From Epiperipatus broadwayi (taxonomy: Eukaryota > Onychophora > Udeonychophora > Euonychophora > Peripatidae): DNA of 64,000 bases. The translations under genes and the position numbers were made by a program. The DNA is taken from positions 1,002,008 to 1,066,007 of the forward strand of contig JAQFVV010006232.1 in assembly GCA_028023455.1 (NCBI GenBank), read 5' to 3'. Positions within the stretch are counted from its first letter, which is position 1; each line of letters opens with the position of its first letter. Below, one piece after another: positions 26,001 through 37,314 of the stretch. The notes beneath the pieces are model-generated. The model had not been told where the DNA came from. It saw only the letters and a program-made list of their open reading frames with translations, and did not search any database.

Positions 26001-27385
26001 CACAAAACAAGTCACTAAAAAAGAGATGTTTTCTTTGCTCTGGGATGTATAATTCAAACCTTTACAATAAATAACCTGATGTAAAAATCTGGCCCTTAAA
26101 TAAGATTGTGTTTCATTCCCAGCATTGTTAATAAATATTGGTTTCAATTATTCATGTGGAGTGCTATCTGTCTTAGTACATGTGTGGAAGGATTTTTTTC
26201 CATCTTAATTACATATATTTCAAACATGCTATAGTATTTAATAGTTACATCTATATAAACTAATGTCTATCAATATCATAGATTGCTTTCTTTGTCCTGT
26301 GATATATAATTTGAATCTTTATAATTAATAAGCTGATATAAAAATGTGACTCTAAAATAAGATAATCTATTTTCAGCACTGTTAGTGAATATATATATAT
26401 TGTAAATCAAATTTTTATTTAAATTACCAGTCAAACATACCATCTATTTCATACTCTTGAATTACAAGCCAAAGATAAAATTAATCCATTTCACATCTGC
26501 CACTTTATCAAAACAATAATAAATCTAAAAGCAAAAAATGGAAATAGTGAGGTGTTGCTTATAGTTCTGCTTAAATCAACTTAAATGTACCTCTACTAAA
26601 CAGAATTAACAATTATTTTAATAATCTTGAATTCTATTATAGCTCATTATTTAATGAATACAAATCTAATGAAACCAACAATAACATTTTGATAAATTAA
26701 ACTTCACTTCATTTATTAGTTTAGGTGTCAGATAAAAAATGAATTTATTTGTTTATCTGCTTACAAATTTTAAACATAAAATTAAGTTGTATGTTTGACT
26801 GATAATTTAGGCCATAATGTGGTAATGCAGATTACAAATATTTAGACTTTTAGCAATTTCTAATATTGCTTTTATATGAATGTATTTTTTTTATATACAT
26901 ACCATTTCAAATTGATTTTTTTAAATATAAGAATTATTTATAATACATATTAAAATGTTTCTATAAAATTTTTTTAAAAAAAATATAGCCACAAAAGTGC
27001 ATAAATAAATAATATTACTTTTGTTTTACAGGATTTATTTGACTTCTTTCTTATAATTGGTTATTATAATAAAATAAATTTGCTTTTCATTATTGTTGTC
27101 ACTATTTTGCAATAAGTTTTATAACTTTCATTTTGAAAAATTGCAAAAAAAATCATTTGAAAAGTTGAAAAAAAAATGCAATTGTTTAATATTGCTCTCC
27201 TGAAAAAGGGGCATAAAACTTAAATTATGTAAGCTAAATTCAAACTAATTTGATTTTTAGAAAGGTATTAAGAGGAATGTCTATTCAATTTAAAATTAAT
27301 GTAAAATTAGGACATTTGAATACTAATAGCAGTGTAATATACCACTTTTAGTTTGTTCTGTAATTTTGTATAGTTTAGTATAGTA
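23060..27385. other. 4.3 kb of AT-rich DNA with minor repeats only
   Basis: No gene is recognised. The 92-codon frame at 25796-26074 has no known motif, and its last third lies in a direct repeat. Degenerate agagataggac/attcaaag-type repeats occur at 24525-24680. A (TA)n(CA)n tract lies near 25650-25682. Confidence 0.5.
26019..26400. repeat. Diverged direct repeat, ~120 bp twice
   Basis: The blocks 26019-26140 and 26279-26400 share the order ttctttg-ctgtgatatataatt, tttacaataaataa-ctgat-taaaaat and cagca-tgtta. Identity is roughly 65-70%. No element type is recognised. Confidence 0.5.
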
Positions 27386-27580
27386 TGAAATGCAAATTTA
27401 AAGAGGCATGATTTATTGACAAAATGAATATGTAACGAATAAAAGATTGAACAGTATTTAAATAAATAAAAAGTGGGTTTTCTCAATGCAATAACCATGA
27501 ATATGATGCACAAGCATTTAAGTATACTTGGGTCAATTAATTTCAATATACAAACTCAGTTTGACACTTTATATTAGTAT
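27386..27580 (+). repeat. Left pseudo-LTR of PLE-B
   Basis: This is a direct repeat of 30197-30395. Shared pieces in order are gaaatgcaaa, acaaaat, aaagattgaacagtatt, ttctcaa, aaccatga-aatgatgcaca and tcaattaatttcaata. The right-hand copy begins inside the PLE coding end (HWKCKILVI). The left copy is therefore a partial tandem copy of the element's own 3' end, the known pseudo-LTR arrangement of Penelope-like elements. Confidence 0.8.
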
Positions 27581-27631
27581 TAATAATGACAGAGTATGAA
27601 GATATTTTTGCATATTATGATAATAATGACA

Positions 27632-27733
27632 ATTAAATTGAGAGAGTGCAAATTCTCTGTCCCAGTGCTTAAGATCTGATTGGTTACTAATAGTCACAAG
27701 TGCTTTGAGAAGCTTGCACTCTCTCAATTTAAT
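27632..27733. repeat. Perfect 20-bp inverted repeat hairpin
   Basis: The arms attaaattgagagagtgcaa (27632-27651) and its exact complement (27714-27733) enclose a 62-bp loop. Both flanks carry ataatgacag (near 27585 and 27767). It sits ~50 bp beyond the left pseudo-LTR. It could be a short MITE, an RNA hairpin or structure belonging to the PLE. Confidence 0.75.
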
Positions 27734-28227
27734 TTTCAATACTGTCTGCACTTTATAAAGATAATAATGACAGTAATATCTGGCATTATAGGACATTGTA
27801 CAAAATAAGGAGAGTCATTATAACACTATGGGCTAGGCTGGACTTTTTAAAAGAAGACTTATTATAGTGTTTTCAAAACTGTTGCAACATAAGGACTAAC
27901 AAGTTTATATAGAATTACAATAACATCAAAACACAATTAAAAAAATAACTAATGAAATGAATTATGACTCATATCAAAAGGAAATTAAATATAGCATTCA
28001 TAACACATAATACATAGATAGAAAAACATCATTTCCCCACATAAATACTTAATAATGTGAAATAATTTGGAAAGAGAATTAGAAACTGAATTTTATAGTA
28101 AATTTAAATCTCTGACTCATAAACAAAAAGGGCCAAATTTCTCATTAGATGAGGATTTTGCTAATTTATCAAACTTTAGAGTGTAATTCCAATATGCAAT
28201 AATATGTTGCATTATTTTATCATGTTT

Positions 28228-28380
28228 CATTAAATGTTGAATGTACAGAAAATTTTAAACTTTACACAAACTTTTCAAATACAAACAACTTGCTAGTAAT
28301 AACACAGGATACTAACAAGTTGTTTGAATTTCAAAAGTTTAAATAAAGTTTAAAATTTTCTATACATTCAACATTTAATG
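28228..28380. repeat. 65-bp inverted repeat hairpin
   Basis: The arms 28228-28292 and 28316-28380 are about 90% complementary. They start cattaaatgttgaatgtaca and end acaaacaacttg, with a 23-bp loop. It is about 153 bp in total, and no coding is visible. Confidence 0.85.
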
Positions 28381-28879
28381 ATATATGATGGAAATAGTCC
28401 AATATATTATCACATCTAATATACAATTATCACAAATCTTCTGGCAAATATTTTAATATGTTGCAATTCTTAATTCTGGACCTAGATATGTGGAAGGAGA
28501 ATGGTCCTATTCTCACTCAAAATAGTAGCATAATTAGAAGCAGCACATAAAAGCAAACAAGAGAAATAAAAATTGATTGATAAAGTAGCCACTGTCTTGA
28601 AAACAATTTTAAAAAGAGTAAATCACTAAAGTTGGTTCAAAAGATTGAAAACATTTTTAAAAAGTACTCAACAAAAATAAAATTATTTGTATGAAAGTGA
28701 ATAATATCATTTTATTTTATTAAATAGTAATACATATGAAGATAAAATACTCTTTAAAATTCAACAAAATATTGAATTATAACATTAAAACCAAGAAAGA
28801 AAAATGTATAATGTGCATACTTAAAAAATACATACCTAAATTATAAAATAGCAGGCATTATTTACAAATATATCCAATT

Positions 28880-30240
28880 AAGGACTATTCCTTTTAGATT
28901 TATTTTCTAAACATTAAAATGCACAATGAGCACCATCTTCTAAGACTAATGATAGACTTCAGAGAAGCCTACTATTTTGAAATGTCTAGATACATTCCCC
29001 AGATATTAAAAGAAGAATTAGGCTTTAGCCAATACACAATCAAATCATCATTTGATGTCATTAATGTCATTAAAAACACTACCATTTCCAGAAAAGATAG
29101 AATAGCCTCCTTTGAGATTAAAAATTTTATGGATCTTTAAACAGAAAAAAATCAAATAAAATTATTAATGAAATATTAAAAAATAAGAAAATACAAATGT
29201 AAAAGAAATAATTTATTGTTGATTTTCTAACTTGGATAAGCAATGATATTGTGGCAACATATAGAGATAACAAATATGAAATGACAGAATCGTGGCCAAT
29301 GTCTCATCCAACAGTGCAGTTATATGTAGTTTGACTTTGGCCTTCAAGAAAACCAACATAATCATCCCTATATTAAACATGTAAACAAACTGCACATATA
29401 TACACTATGTAGACAGTGTCTTTATATGTGCACCACATGACACCATTAAGTGCATGCTCAATGAATTAAACACAAATTCAAGTTAAAGTTGGAATCAAAA
29501 TGGAAAAACAATACCTTGACTTAAAGTTAAAATGAAACCACAATATTCAACAATATAAAGTCACTATTAAATTTCCCAATATTAAAGGATTCACTGACAT
29601 GAAATCATAGGTGTCTATATCATATCCATTCACAGGCTGAAAAACCTTTTTGTACTGCAATAACTGCTTATGACAAATTGAATCTGATAAAATCAAAAAT
29701 ATAGAAACCTATGTTGCTGATTTGATAAAAGCTGAATACAACATAACACACATACTTAATCATATAGACCAAATCAAAAAAATATTTTAAACAAAATAAT
29801 TGAATATAAAAAATAATAAACGCTGAATCATTCTACCATATTTACCTTACTTAAGAAACAACGTTGTAAAGATATGCTCCAAGAAATTTAATGTGAATTT
29901 TAAAACACTCATCAATCTAAATAAGCTCATTAATATTTCAAAGGATATAATAGACAAACTGAACTGGGCTAATGTCATTTAAACCATAAGGTGCAGCCAA
30001 AAGGTTGTCATACACATACTATGGAAAGATGAAGACTAATCTATAAAGAAAAATGGCACAATACACTTTAATTTATTAAAAAGAGAAAAATTTAAGTCTG
30101 ATTCTACTAGTACATTAGCCTTTTACAGCCATGAACAAAAACATGGACATAGTTTTGAGCCAAGTATTATTAAAATAATGTGTGAAAAAAAAGCCCACTG
30201 GAAATGCAAAATTTTAGTGATATGGTCCATTACACAAAAT
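28880..30240 (+). pseudogene. Penelope-like element PLE-B (RT plus GIY-YIG-like tail)
   Basis: Frames in PLE order on the plus strand are IKMHNEHHLLRLMIDF (usual LPKIHKxxxPLRPIxD), VIKNTTISRKDRIASFEI (SFDV block) and YRDNKYEMTESWPMSHPT (YKQxxGxPMGSP block). IHYVDSVFICAPHD follows, the catalytic YVDD now YVDS. Then come IKFPNIKGFTDMKS (thumb, P-T-x-T-x-x-Y-x-x-x-S region) and YVADLIKAEYNITHILNHI. The tail has KSDSTSTLAFYSHEQKHGHS and HWKCKIL, as in GIY-YIG C-termini. The 73-codon open frame at 28919-29140 is the best-kept piece. Many stops make it inactive. It belongs to a lineage different from PLE-A and is bracketed by ~195-bp direct repeats. Confidence 0.85.
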
Positions 30241-30395
30241 AAGTACTTAATGAATCAAAGATTGAACAGTATTCAAATTAACAAAATATGGATCTTCTCA
30301 ACAGAACAACCATGAAAATGATGCACAGTCATTGAAAGTAAATTTGGCTCAATTAATTTCAATAAAACATATACAATCTCTGTTTTGACCCTTTA
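30197..30395 (+). repeat. Right pseudo-LTR of PLE-B
   Basis: This direct-repeat partner of 27386-27580 overlaps the last ~45 bp of the PLE-B coding remnant and runs through its 3' UTR to about ccctttatat. Divergence from the left copy is roughly 25% plus indels, so the insertion is old. Confidence 0.8.
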
Positions 30396-30409
30396 TATAC
30401 ATAACATAG

Positions 30410-30488
30410 TTACTTGTCTCCTTAGATACTTTTAATATTTTAACTAGAGACTGGTTGAAAAATTAAAAGTAGCTAAGGAAGCAAGTAA
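30410..30488. ncRNA. Candidate pre-miRNA-sized hairpin
   Basis: The 27-bp arms 30410-30436 (ttacttgtctccttagatac...) and 30462-30488 pair with three mismatches. The loop is 25 nt, giving a 79-nt hairpin. Size and pairing fit animal pre-miRNAs, but it lies just 3' of a pseudo-LTR, as the 27.6-kb hairpin does. It may instead be element structure. No expression evidence is available. Confidence 0.35.
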
Positions 30489-30562
30489 TTGTGTTTTGTT
30501 CTTATTTCTTTATATATTTGATTTAGTTAATTTATATATTTTTATTATTTTCATATATATAT

Positions 30563-32401
30563 TGTAATGGTTGCTACCTGTGCGTAACGCATATATAGGT
30601 GGTATATGTTTATTACATATTTAAAAATCTAAGTTTCTTCCTTTTTTTGTTTAAACAAAAAATTATGATGCGAACATACATATATAGTTAGTTCTGCACT
30701 ATACTCTTATCACTCACCCAACATAATTATGGACGTCAATTTGACTACAAGCGCCAATCCTATTTACAAATAAATAAGAATTATGCTGGGAGAGAACGAG
30801 TATCAATTTCTAATAGATAGAGCTTATACCTCTGGCTAGCTCACTCAGGGGTAGTGGTCATTGACCATAGGAAAGAGGTGGGAAAACAGATCAAGAGCAC
30901 ACGGAATGCATAAACGATTCATTTTACTTTCTGACTTTTATTCTTAATACTACTTTCTAATGGTACTATGTGATCTAGGCTTTTAAAGAAATTAACATTG
31001 AACACACACAATTATACTTAAAACACTAACTTAATATTTATTAATAAAAAAAAATAACAGAATTAAATAGAATCCCGTAATTGGGTATTGGTTTGTGCTC
31101 GAATACTTGAATGATTCGCATGGAAATACACACAATGCATAAGTTCATAAATATAACAAAAACATATATATCATAGCATATAGAGTAAATGCAATCAGTC
31201 ATTATCCAGTCTATTCATTCATATAGTTATATAGGGTGTTATTTCAGATATCTCTTTATTTTCTTTAGCCCTTATGCATTATTATTTTACTGAAATATGT
31301 TCTTATTCAAGAGGTGACTGGTATTTACAAAAATATTTGAGTTACCTTACTTTATCTCACCTGGGTATAGATGAATGGTAATGTTCACTGGCTTCATGCT
31401 GCAATGTAGTGAATAAGTGATTTCTTTCTTTTTGTAATCCTCCATGGATTCCATAAGTTGCACTGAATGGCGTTCGGTGAATGTTGTTCTCTCTGTAATT
31501 TAGGAAAGGCTTCACTCCTACATGGACAGCAACTGCAATACCTCTGCAGGATGGATGGCAGAGCCCAGTCCATACTTGTCCTTTACCCCAGCCTGTTCAT
31601 GGTTGACCAAGATATATATTTTTAACTAATTTTTCTTCGATCCTGCTCGTGGCATTAAGTTCTAGAATTCCTTCAAAGTTCAGCTTTCAAACTCTAATTA
31701 AAAAATGCTATTGTTCCCTCTTTTCTTTTTAATGAAACCACGTGGTTTGCCAATAGAAAACCTTTCAATAACTTTTCTTTTTTTATATGTTCAGGAATTT
31801 CTATTATACCTTGAGATCCACACTCGCCCGTTCATTGTCTTTTATTTATAACATTTTTTTTTCTAATTAAAATAGCTTTGTCTTGAGGTAGTGATCTACA
31901 CATTTTTGAATTCTTTATTTTCAATTAACATATCTTTTAAAATTTGTGTCTTTCATCATCCATCTTGGAAACAATTTCCTTTCAATTAAAATAGCTTTAT
32001 TCCTTAAGATAACAATCTATAACTTTTCTACTTCTTTCTTTGCAATTAACTTATTTTTTTTTGTAAATTCTTTCCTTAGTCATCCATCTTGGAATTGAAG
32101 CTTGGCCATGTAAATTTTTTTATTTTTAGGAATCTATTACATTTATCCTCCCATGTAGCAATATAAATACATGCACCTCTAAACAAAATACAAGAGCACA
32201 AACCATATAACCCCAGTCCCTCTTATGTTTCAATCTATTTTTATTTACTTGTTTAAAATATATATATACACACATACAAAACAACAATGAAAAAAATAAT
32301 TTAACTTAATATTACTTTTGATGGAGTATATATATATATATATGCTCACTGGTATTGTCCTATGCCTTAGAACAGGGTTTGAACCCAGCCCTGTTATAAT
32401 A
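30563..32401 (-). mobile_element. 3' LTR of a minus-strand LTR retrotransposon
   Basis: This is a ~1839-bp direct repeat of 34816-36640. The plus-strand ends are tgtaatggttgctacctgtg and cagccctgttataata. In element orientation the LTR begins TATTATAAC and ends CA, so only the 3' terminal dinucleotide is canonical. The polypurine tract abuts it at 32402. The flanking 5 bases, tatat (30558-30562), match tatat after the other LTR at 36641, but both lie in TA repeats. The copies differ by about 6-7% in the first 200 bases by eye. Confidence 0.93.
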
Positions 32402-32412
32402 CCCCCTCTTTG
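32402..32412 (-). promoter_or_regulatory. Polypurine tract
   Basis: On the element strand, caaagaggggg lies directly before the 3' LTR. This is the position and composition expected of the plus-strand primer in reverse transcription. It fixes the element's orientation as minus. Confidence 0.85.
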
Positions 32413-33449
32413 AAAGCCTTTAAATACCGTTTTAGTATTTAAATGGCTCACTCCTAAACCACAAAATAATTCTAAATAGCGAGCAACCTGAAAGAAAACA
32501 CACATATAAAATAAAAAAAAATATGCATCTTCTGAATCGATTTGCTTTGCCTTTCCCCCTTGCAACTTTGGAACCAAAGAGTAAAATGACCAACAACTCA
32601 ATGATACACAATGAGTTTACATGCACACTGCCTGTGATGCACAACATATAGCTAACCCCCATTCTGACTGGCTTCGATTACGCGACCCTAAAAAAAATTA
32701 TATATATAAAAAAAAGAACTTTTTTTTTTTAAAGGAAGGACTTTTTTAACTACACTCTGCTGCTTCCGAGTCTTAGGAGTGTAAATAGTTAAATTGGTAT
32801 CCTGCTCTTATTTTGAGCCTTCAGGTTCTGTATAGTTTGCCCTAGATCTTGCTCACTTCTGGAGTCTTACAGATGGGACTGTATGCGAATGCCATGCTCT
32901 CTTTGGAGTCTTGTCAGCTTGAATTAACAGACTTTTAGCATCTGCATCTTACGTTAGATAGGTCAACCATGTCAGAAATTAGCAGAGGCCATATACAGTG
33001 CACAACACACAATGTGATCGATCCAGCAGCCAAACTCACCATCCACCGGCAGAATTGTGAGACAGCTTCTCTTACTCTGTAAGCTTACATGCACAAACCA
33101 AAAGAAATAAAAAGAATTCTACTTTTCTCTTTTACTCAATTTCATATAAAATCCCATATAATAAATACTATAAATATTAACCCACCACCTAGCAATAATA
33201 ATATATATATAAAACAACTTTCCACAATCAGTGTTCGTTTATGTGAAGTCGATTAATTTTTTGTCTGTCTTTTAACATTGGACAACTCGATCTTTTCCCC
33301 GGTCATGGGTCAGCCTACACAATTGTCACCATTTTTCATTTTCATAATGCCATTTCTGAACTATTTCATAATCTTGTTCTCTAAGATTTTTTAATTTTCG
33401 ATTTTGGCTACCCTCCTTTCCATTGAGTCTTATTATTTCTCTCGCAACT

Positions 33450-33930
33450 AATTTGCTTATGAGAGCTATTTTTTATTTCAGACATCGTATTGCTGTCAAA
33501 ATACTCTCATAAACTTTTTATGTGCTCAACTGGAGCTTCTGTCATACAACTACCAAATACCCCATCATAGAAGAATTTTTTTACTTCAATCTGGACCGAT
33601 GAGTTCTTTGTCATGGCTTCTCGCACTTCTATTTTTATTTTATCTCCCTGCTTTTATTCTTCTTCGCACTCACTCTGATTTTCTCCTACTCTCTTTTCAC
33701 TAGACTTTTCATCTTTACCTATAATTTCTTCCTCTACTGGCTCTTTCTCACTCTCTTCCCTTGGACAGTTATCTCGTTTTTCTTTTATTTTTCATTCTAA
33801 CTCTTGAAATCTTTTCTCAATTCTTTCCTCAAGTTCCTGAAATCTGCTTTCTATTTTTTCCATAATAATTTCTATCATGCTTAATTCTCTCTCCTTTTCT
33901 TTTTTCTGCTAATCCATTTTTTTTTTTGTT
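33450..33930 (-). pseudogene. Gag-like coiled-coil remnant
   Basis: On the minus strand from 33878 one frame reads MIEIIMEKIESRFQELE, followed by a heptad-like repeat of R-F-Q-E-L-E. After an in-frame TGA it continues through a very acidic Glu/Lys/Ser-rich stretch and VREAMTKNSSVQIEVKKFF to about 33460. It has only three stops in about 140 codons, clearly better than surrounding chance frames. A coiled coil before a capsid-like part suits a gag protein, but no capsid or zinc knuckle is recognisable. The identification as gag rests mainly on its position after the PBS. Confidence 0.5.
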
Positions 33931-34796
33931 TTTACATATCTATCACTATTCCTAATAACAACCAATTATAACAATTTTATGTTAACTATTTCTATATCAA
34001 ACACACCAGACCTGCTTTCCATCCCTGAAGTACTGTGTCACCTGTCTAATTTCTTTATCTAGCCACTTTCAATCCTATTCCTTAATCTCTTTTTTTATAT
34101 TTCACCGAGATGATTAGTATTTTATGTTAATTCGCCTATTAAACTAGAATAGTAACTTATTCAAAATGAATCCACAGATTTCTAGCACTAGCTATATAGT
34201 ATAATATGCCATTTCATGGGTAAAATTGTTCAACAAATATTAATCTTATAATCGCATACACACATATAAATGGGATCAACAAAAAAAATTCAGATGTATT
34301 CTGCTTAGATGTATATCTATCAGAGTTCATGTAAAAAGTAGTCAATACAGTGCTTTTCAAAGCTAATCTCTCTCAATTATATCAAATTAAAAATTATGAA
34401 AGTTTTATTTGTTCATCTTTTCACTTGTAAATATCAAAAGCAGTTAAATATTTAGTATAATAAGAGAAACCTTAAACAGAAAATAAAACTCGAATATCTA
34501 ATATTATTTCATTGTGAATCAAAACAATAAAGTTTCCACAGAATGTTCAATACATAACTATATACACCAAAATATTAATCTGAATGTGATTTTATCCTGA
34601 GTAATTTCAATATAAAGTACAATTGCCAGCAATAATTCATCTACAAAAGCTATATTTTATAGCTCCTTTTTTAAAAAAAAAAAAAGATACTGTATACGTT
34701 TGTATACAACCATATAAAACAAAACTCCATAATAAACTTCTGTTTTATTTAACTTATATTATATCCCCCTACCCTACTTTCCAACTCTTCGAAAGC

Positions 34797-34814
34797 TCCT
34801 TCATTGGGTCGCCA
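34797..34814 (-). promoter_or_regulatory. Primer-binding site
   Basis: On the element strand TGGCGACCCAATGAAGGA begins one base after the terminal CA of the 5' LTR. TGG pairs with the CCA end of a tRNA, and TGGCGAC- is consistent with a tRNA ending GTCGCCA. The exact primer tRNA is not determined. Confidence 0.8.
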
Positions 34815-34815
34815 T

Positions 34816-36640
34816 TGCAATGGTTGCTACCTGTGCATAACACATATATAGGTGGTATACATTTATTTCATATTTAAAATCTAAGTTTCTTCCTTTTTTT
34901 GTTTAAACAAAAAATTGTGATGTGAACATACATATATAGTTAGTTCTGCACTATACTCTTATCACTCACCCAGCATATTTATGGACATCAATTTGACTCC
35001 AAGCACCAATCCTATTTATGCTGGGAGAGAATGAGTATCAATTTCTAATAGATAGAGCTTATACCTCTGGCTAGCTCACTCAGGGGTAGTGGTCATGGAC
35101 CATGGGAAAGAGGTGGGAGAACAGATCAAGTGAGCATGGAACGCATAAACGATTCATTTTACTCTCTGACTTTTATTCTTAATACTACTCTCTAATGGTA
35201 CTATGTGATCTAGGCTTTTAAAGAAATTAACATTGAACACACACAATTATACTTAAAACACTAACTTAATATTTATTAATAAAAAGAAATAACAAAATTA
35301 AATAGAATCCCATAATTGGGTATTGATTTGTGCTCGAATACTTGAATGATACACATGCAAATACACACACTGCATAAGTTCATAAATATAACAAAAACAT
35401 ATATATCATAGCATATAGAGTAAATGCAATCAGTCATTATCCAGTCTATTTATTCATATAGTTATATAGGGCATTATTTCAGATATCTCTTAATTTTTTT
35501 TAGCCCTTATGCATTATTATTTTACTGAAATATGTTCTTATTCATGAGGTGACTGGTATTTATGAAAATATTTGAGTTACCTTATTTTATCTCACCTGGG
35601 TGTAGATGAATGGTAATGTTCACAGGCTTCATGCTGCGATGTAGTGAATAAGTGATTTCTTTCATTTTGTAGTCCTCTGTGGATTCCATAAGGCGCAATC
35701 AATGGCATTTGGTGAATGTTGTTATCTCTGTAATTTAGGAAAGGCTTCGCTCCTACATGGACAGCAACCACAATACCTCCGCAGGATGGATGGCAGAGCC
35801 TGGTCCGTTCTTGTCCTTTATGCCAGCCTGTTCATGGTTGACCAAGATATATAATTTTTTAACTAATTTTTTTTCAATCCTGCTTGTGGCATTAACAGTT
35901 CTAGAATTCCTTCAAAGTTTAGCTTTCAAACTCTAATTAAAAAATGCTATTGTTCACACTCTTCTTTTTAATGAGACCACATGGTTTGCCAATAGAAAAC
36001 CTTTCAATAACTTTTCTTTTTTTATATGTTCAGGAATTTCAATTATACCTTGAGATCCACACTCGACCATTCATTGTCTTTTATTTATAACATTTTCTTT
36101 TCTAATTAAAACGGCTTTGTCTCGAGATAGCGATCTACACATTTTTGAATTCTTTATTTTCAATTAACATATCTTTTAGAATTTGTGTCTTTGGTCATCC
36201 ACCTTGGAAACAATTTCCTTTCGATTAAAATAGCTTTATTCCTTAAGATAACAATCTATAACTTTTCTACTTCTTTCTTTGCAATTAACTTATTTTTTTT
36301 TTGTAAATTCTTTCCTTAGTCGTCCATCTTGGAATTGAAGCTTGGCTATGTAAATTTTCTTATTTTTATGAATCTATTACATTTATCCACCCATGCAGCA
36401 ATATAAATCATGCACCTCTAAACAAAATACAAGAGCACAAACCATATAACCCCCCATCCCTCTTATGTTTCAATCTATTTTTATTTACTTGTTTAAAATA
36501 TATATATGTACACACATACAAAACAACAATGAAAAAATAATTTAACTTATTATTACTTTTGATGGAGTATATATATATATATGCTCGCTGGTATCATCCT
36601 ATGCCTTAGAACAGGGTTTGGACCCAGCCCTGTTATAATA
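34816..36640 (-). mobile_element. 5' LTR of the minus-strand LTR retrotransposon
   Basis: This 1825-bp copy of 30563-32401 lacks about 17 bp (after ccaatcctattta) that copy 1 has. In the first 200 bases at least four differences are CG in copy 1 and TG or CA here, the pattern left by methyl-CpG deamination. The frame at 34623-34877 plus straddles the LTR edge and is not a gene. The LTR is followed by ~20 bp of (TA)n and then the 3' end of a PLE-A copy. Confidence 0.93.
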
Positions 36641-36660
36641 TATATATATATATATATATA

Positions 36661-37215
36661 ATGCTAAACCATAAAACAATACAATATTAGATAAAATCCA
36701 AAATTTTATCAAAATACTTACATGACCATGGTTTCATCTACTACAAATAGACTTTCTCAAATGAAAATCAAACTAATAGAACAAACATATATATATACAA
36801 ACAAACAAACCTTCCCATAATTCATTTCAAACACCACCTTCCCTTAATATCAAAAGATTTTTTCATAAGATTGATAGCCTCAGATTCAAGAACTTTTACC
36901 ATCAAGTTTTCTTTATTCTTTTTTTTAATTCATTTTTTTCATAAAAAATAATCGATGAATTGTTAAACAATATTCTATGACCTGTATTCAATTCATGAAT
37001 ATATAAAGCTGAATTAAGATATTTATGTTTAATTCTACTCATATGAACCTTAATCCTTTCATTAAGGCTAAACTTACTCTGACCTACATAAAACTCACCA
37101 CAACTACACAGAATCTTATAAATAATACCAGAAATAGATCTACTATCAATAGACTGCTTTGAACCATTAAGTAACAAATCCAAATCAGATGCCTTCTTCC
37201 TGATTTGAATTTGTT
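36661..37215 (-). pseudogene. Penelope-like element PLE-A copy 3 (GIY-YIG tail)
   Basis: This is the least damaged PLE-A piece. On the minus strand one open frame runs through IRKKASDLDLLLNGSKQS, then ILCSCGEFYVGQSKFSLNER with IKVHMSRIKHK, and then ALYIHELNTGHRILF and FYEKNELKKRIKK. That gives the CxC, the Y(I/V)GQ strand and the following arginine/histidine region of the PLE GIY-YIG nuclease over ~100 residues. The 3' UTR (36661-36850) has accatggtttcatctac, shared with the other copies. It is 5'-truncated at about 37215, with no RT present. It adjoins the LTR element on one side and another non-LTR scrap on the other. Confidence 0.88.
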
Positions 37216-37314
37216 ACTTGATTTCTATTTTAGTTCAGTTTATGCTTGCATCTCTTTAATGTTGAAAATTGCTGATATTGAAAGTGTCACCATTTATCAT
37301 ATTGGACTTATATT

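Larger units (their letters stand above)
32402..34815 (-). mobile_element. Internal region of a non-autonomous LTR element
   Basis: This 2414-bp interior lies between two LTRs. In element order it holds a primer-binding site, a leader, a gag-like remnant (33450-33930) and then ~1 kb with no reverse transcriptase, integrase or protease motif in any frame. It ends in a polypurine tract. Long LTRs (1.8 kb) around a short, pol-less interior are typical of large retrotransposon derivatives mobilised by a partner. The 76- and 118-codon frames at 32245-32662 minus cross the PPT/LTR boundary and look like chance. A G+C-richer block at 32745-33090 is unexplained. Confidence 0.85.

Noticed and set aside
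25796-26074. 92-codon plus-strand frame
   Set aside because: It is an Asn/Ile/Leu-rich composition expected from AT-rich DNA. Its end falls in a diverged direct repeat, and no domain is visible.
32245-32662. Two overlapping minus-strand frames of 118 and 76 codons
   Set aside because: They cross the PPT and LTR boundary in two different frames and are hydrophobic, with no motif, so they are likely chance within the LTR element.
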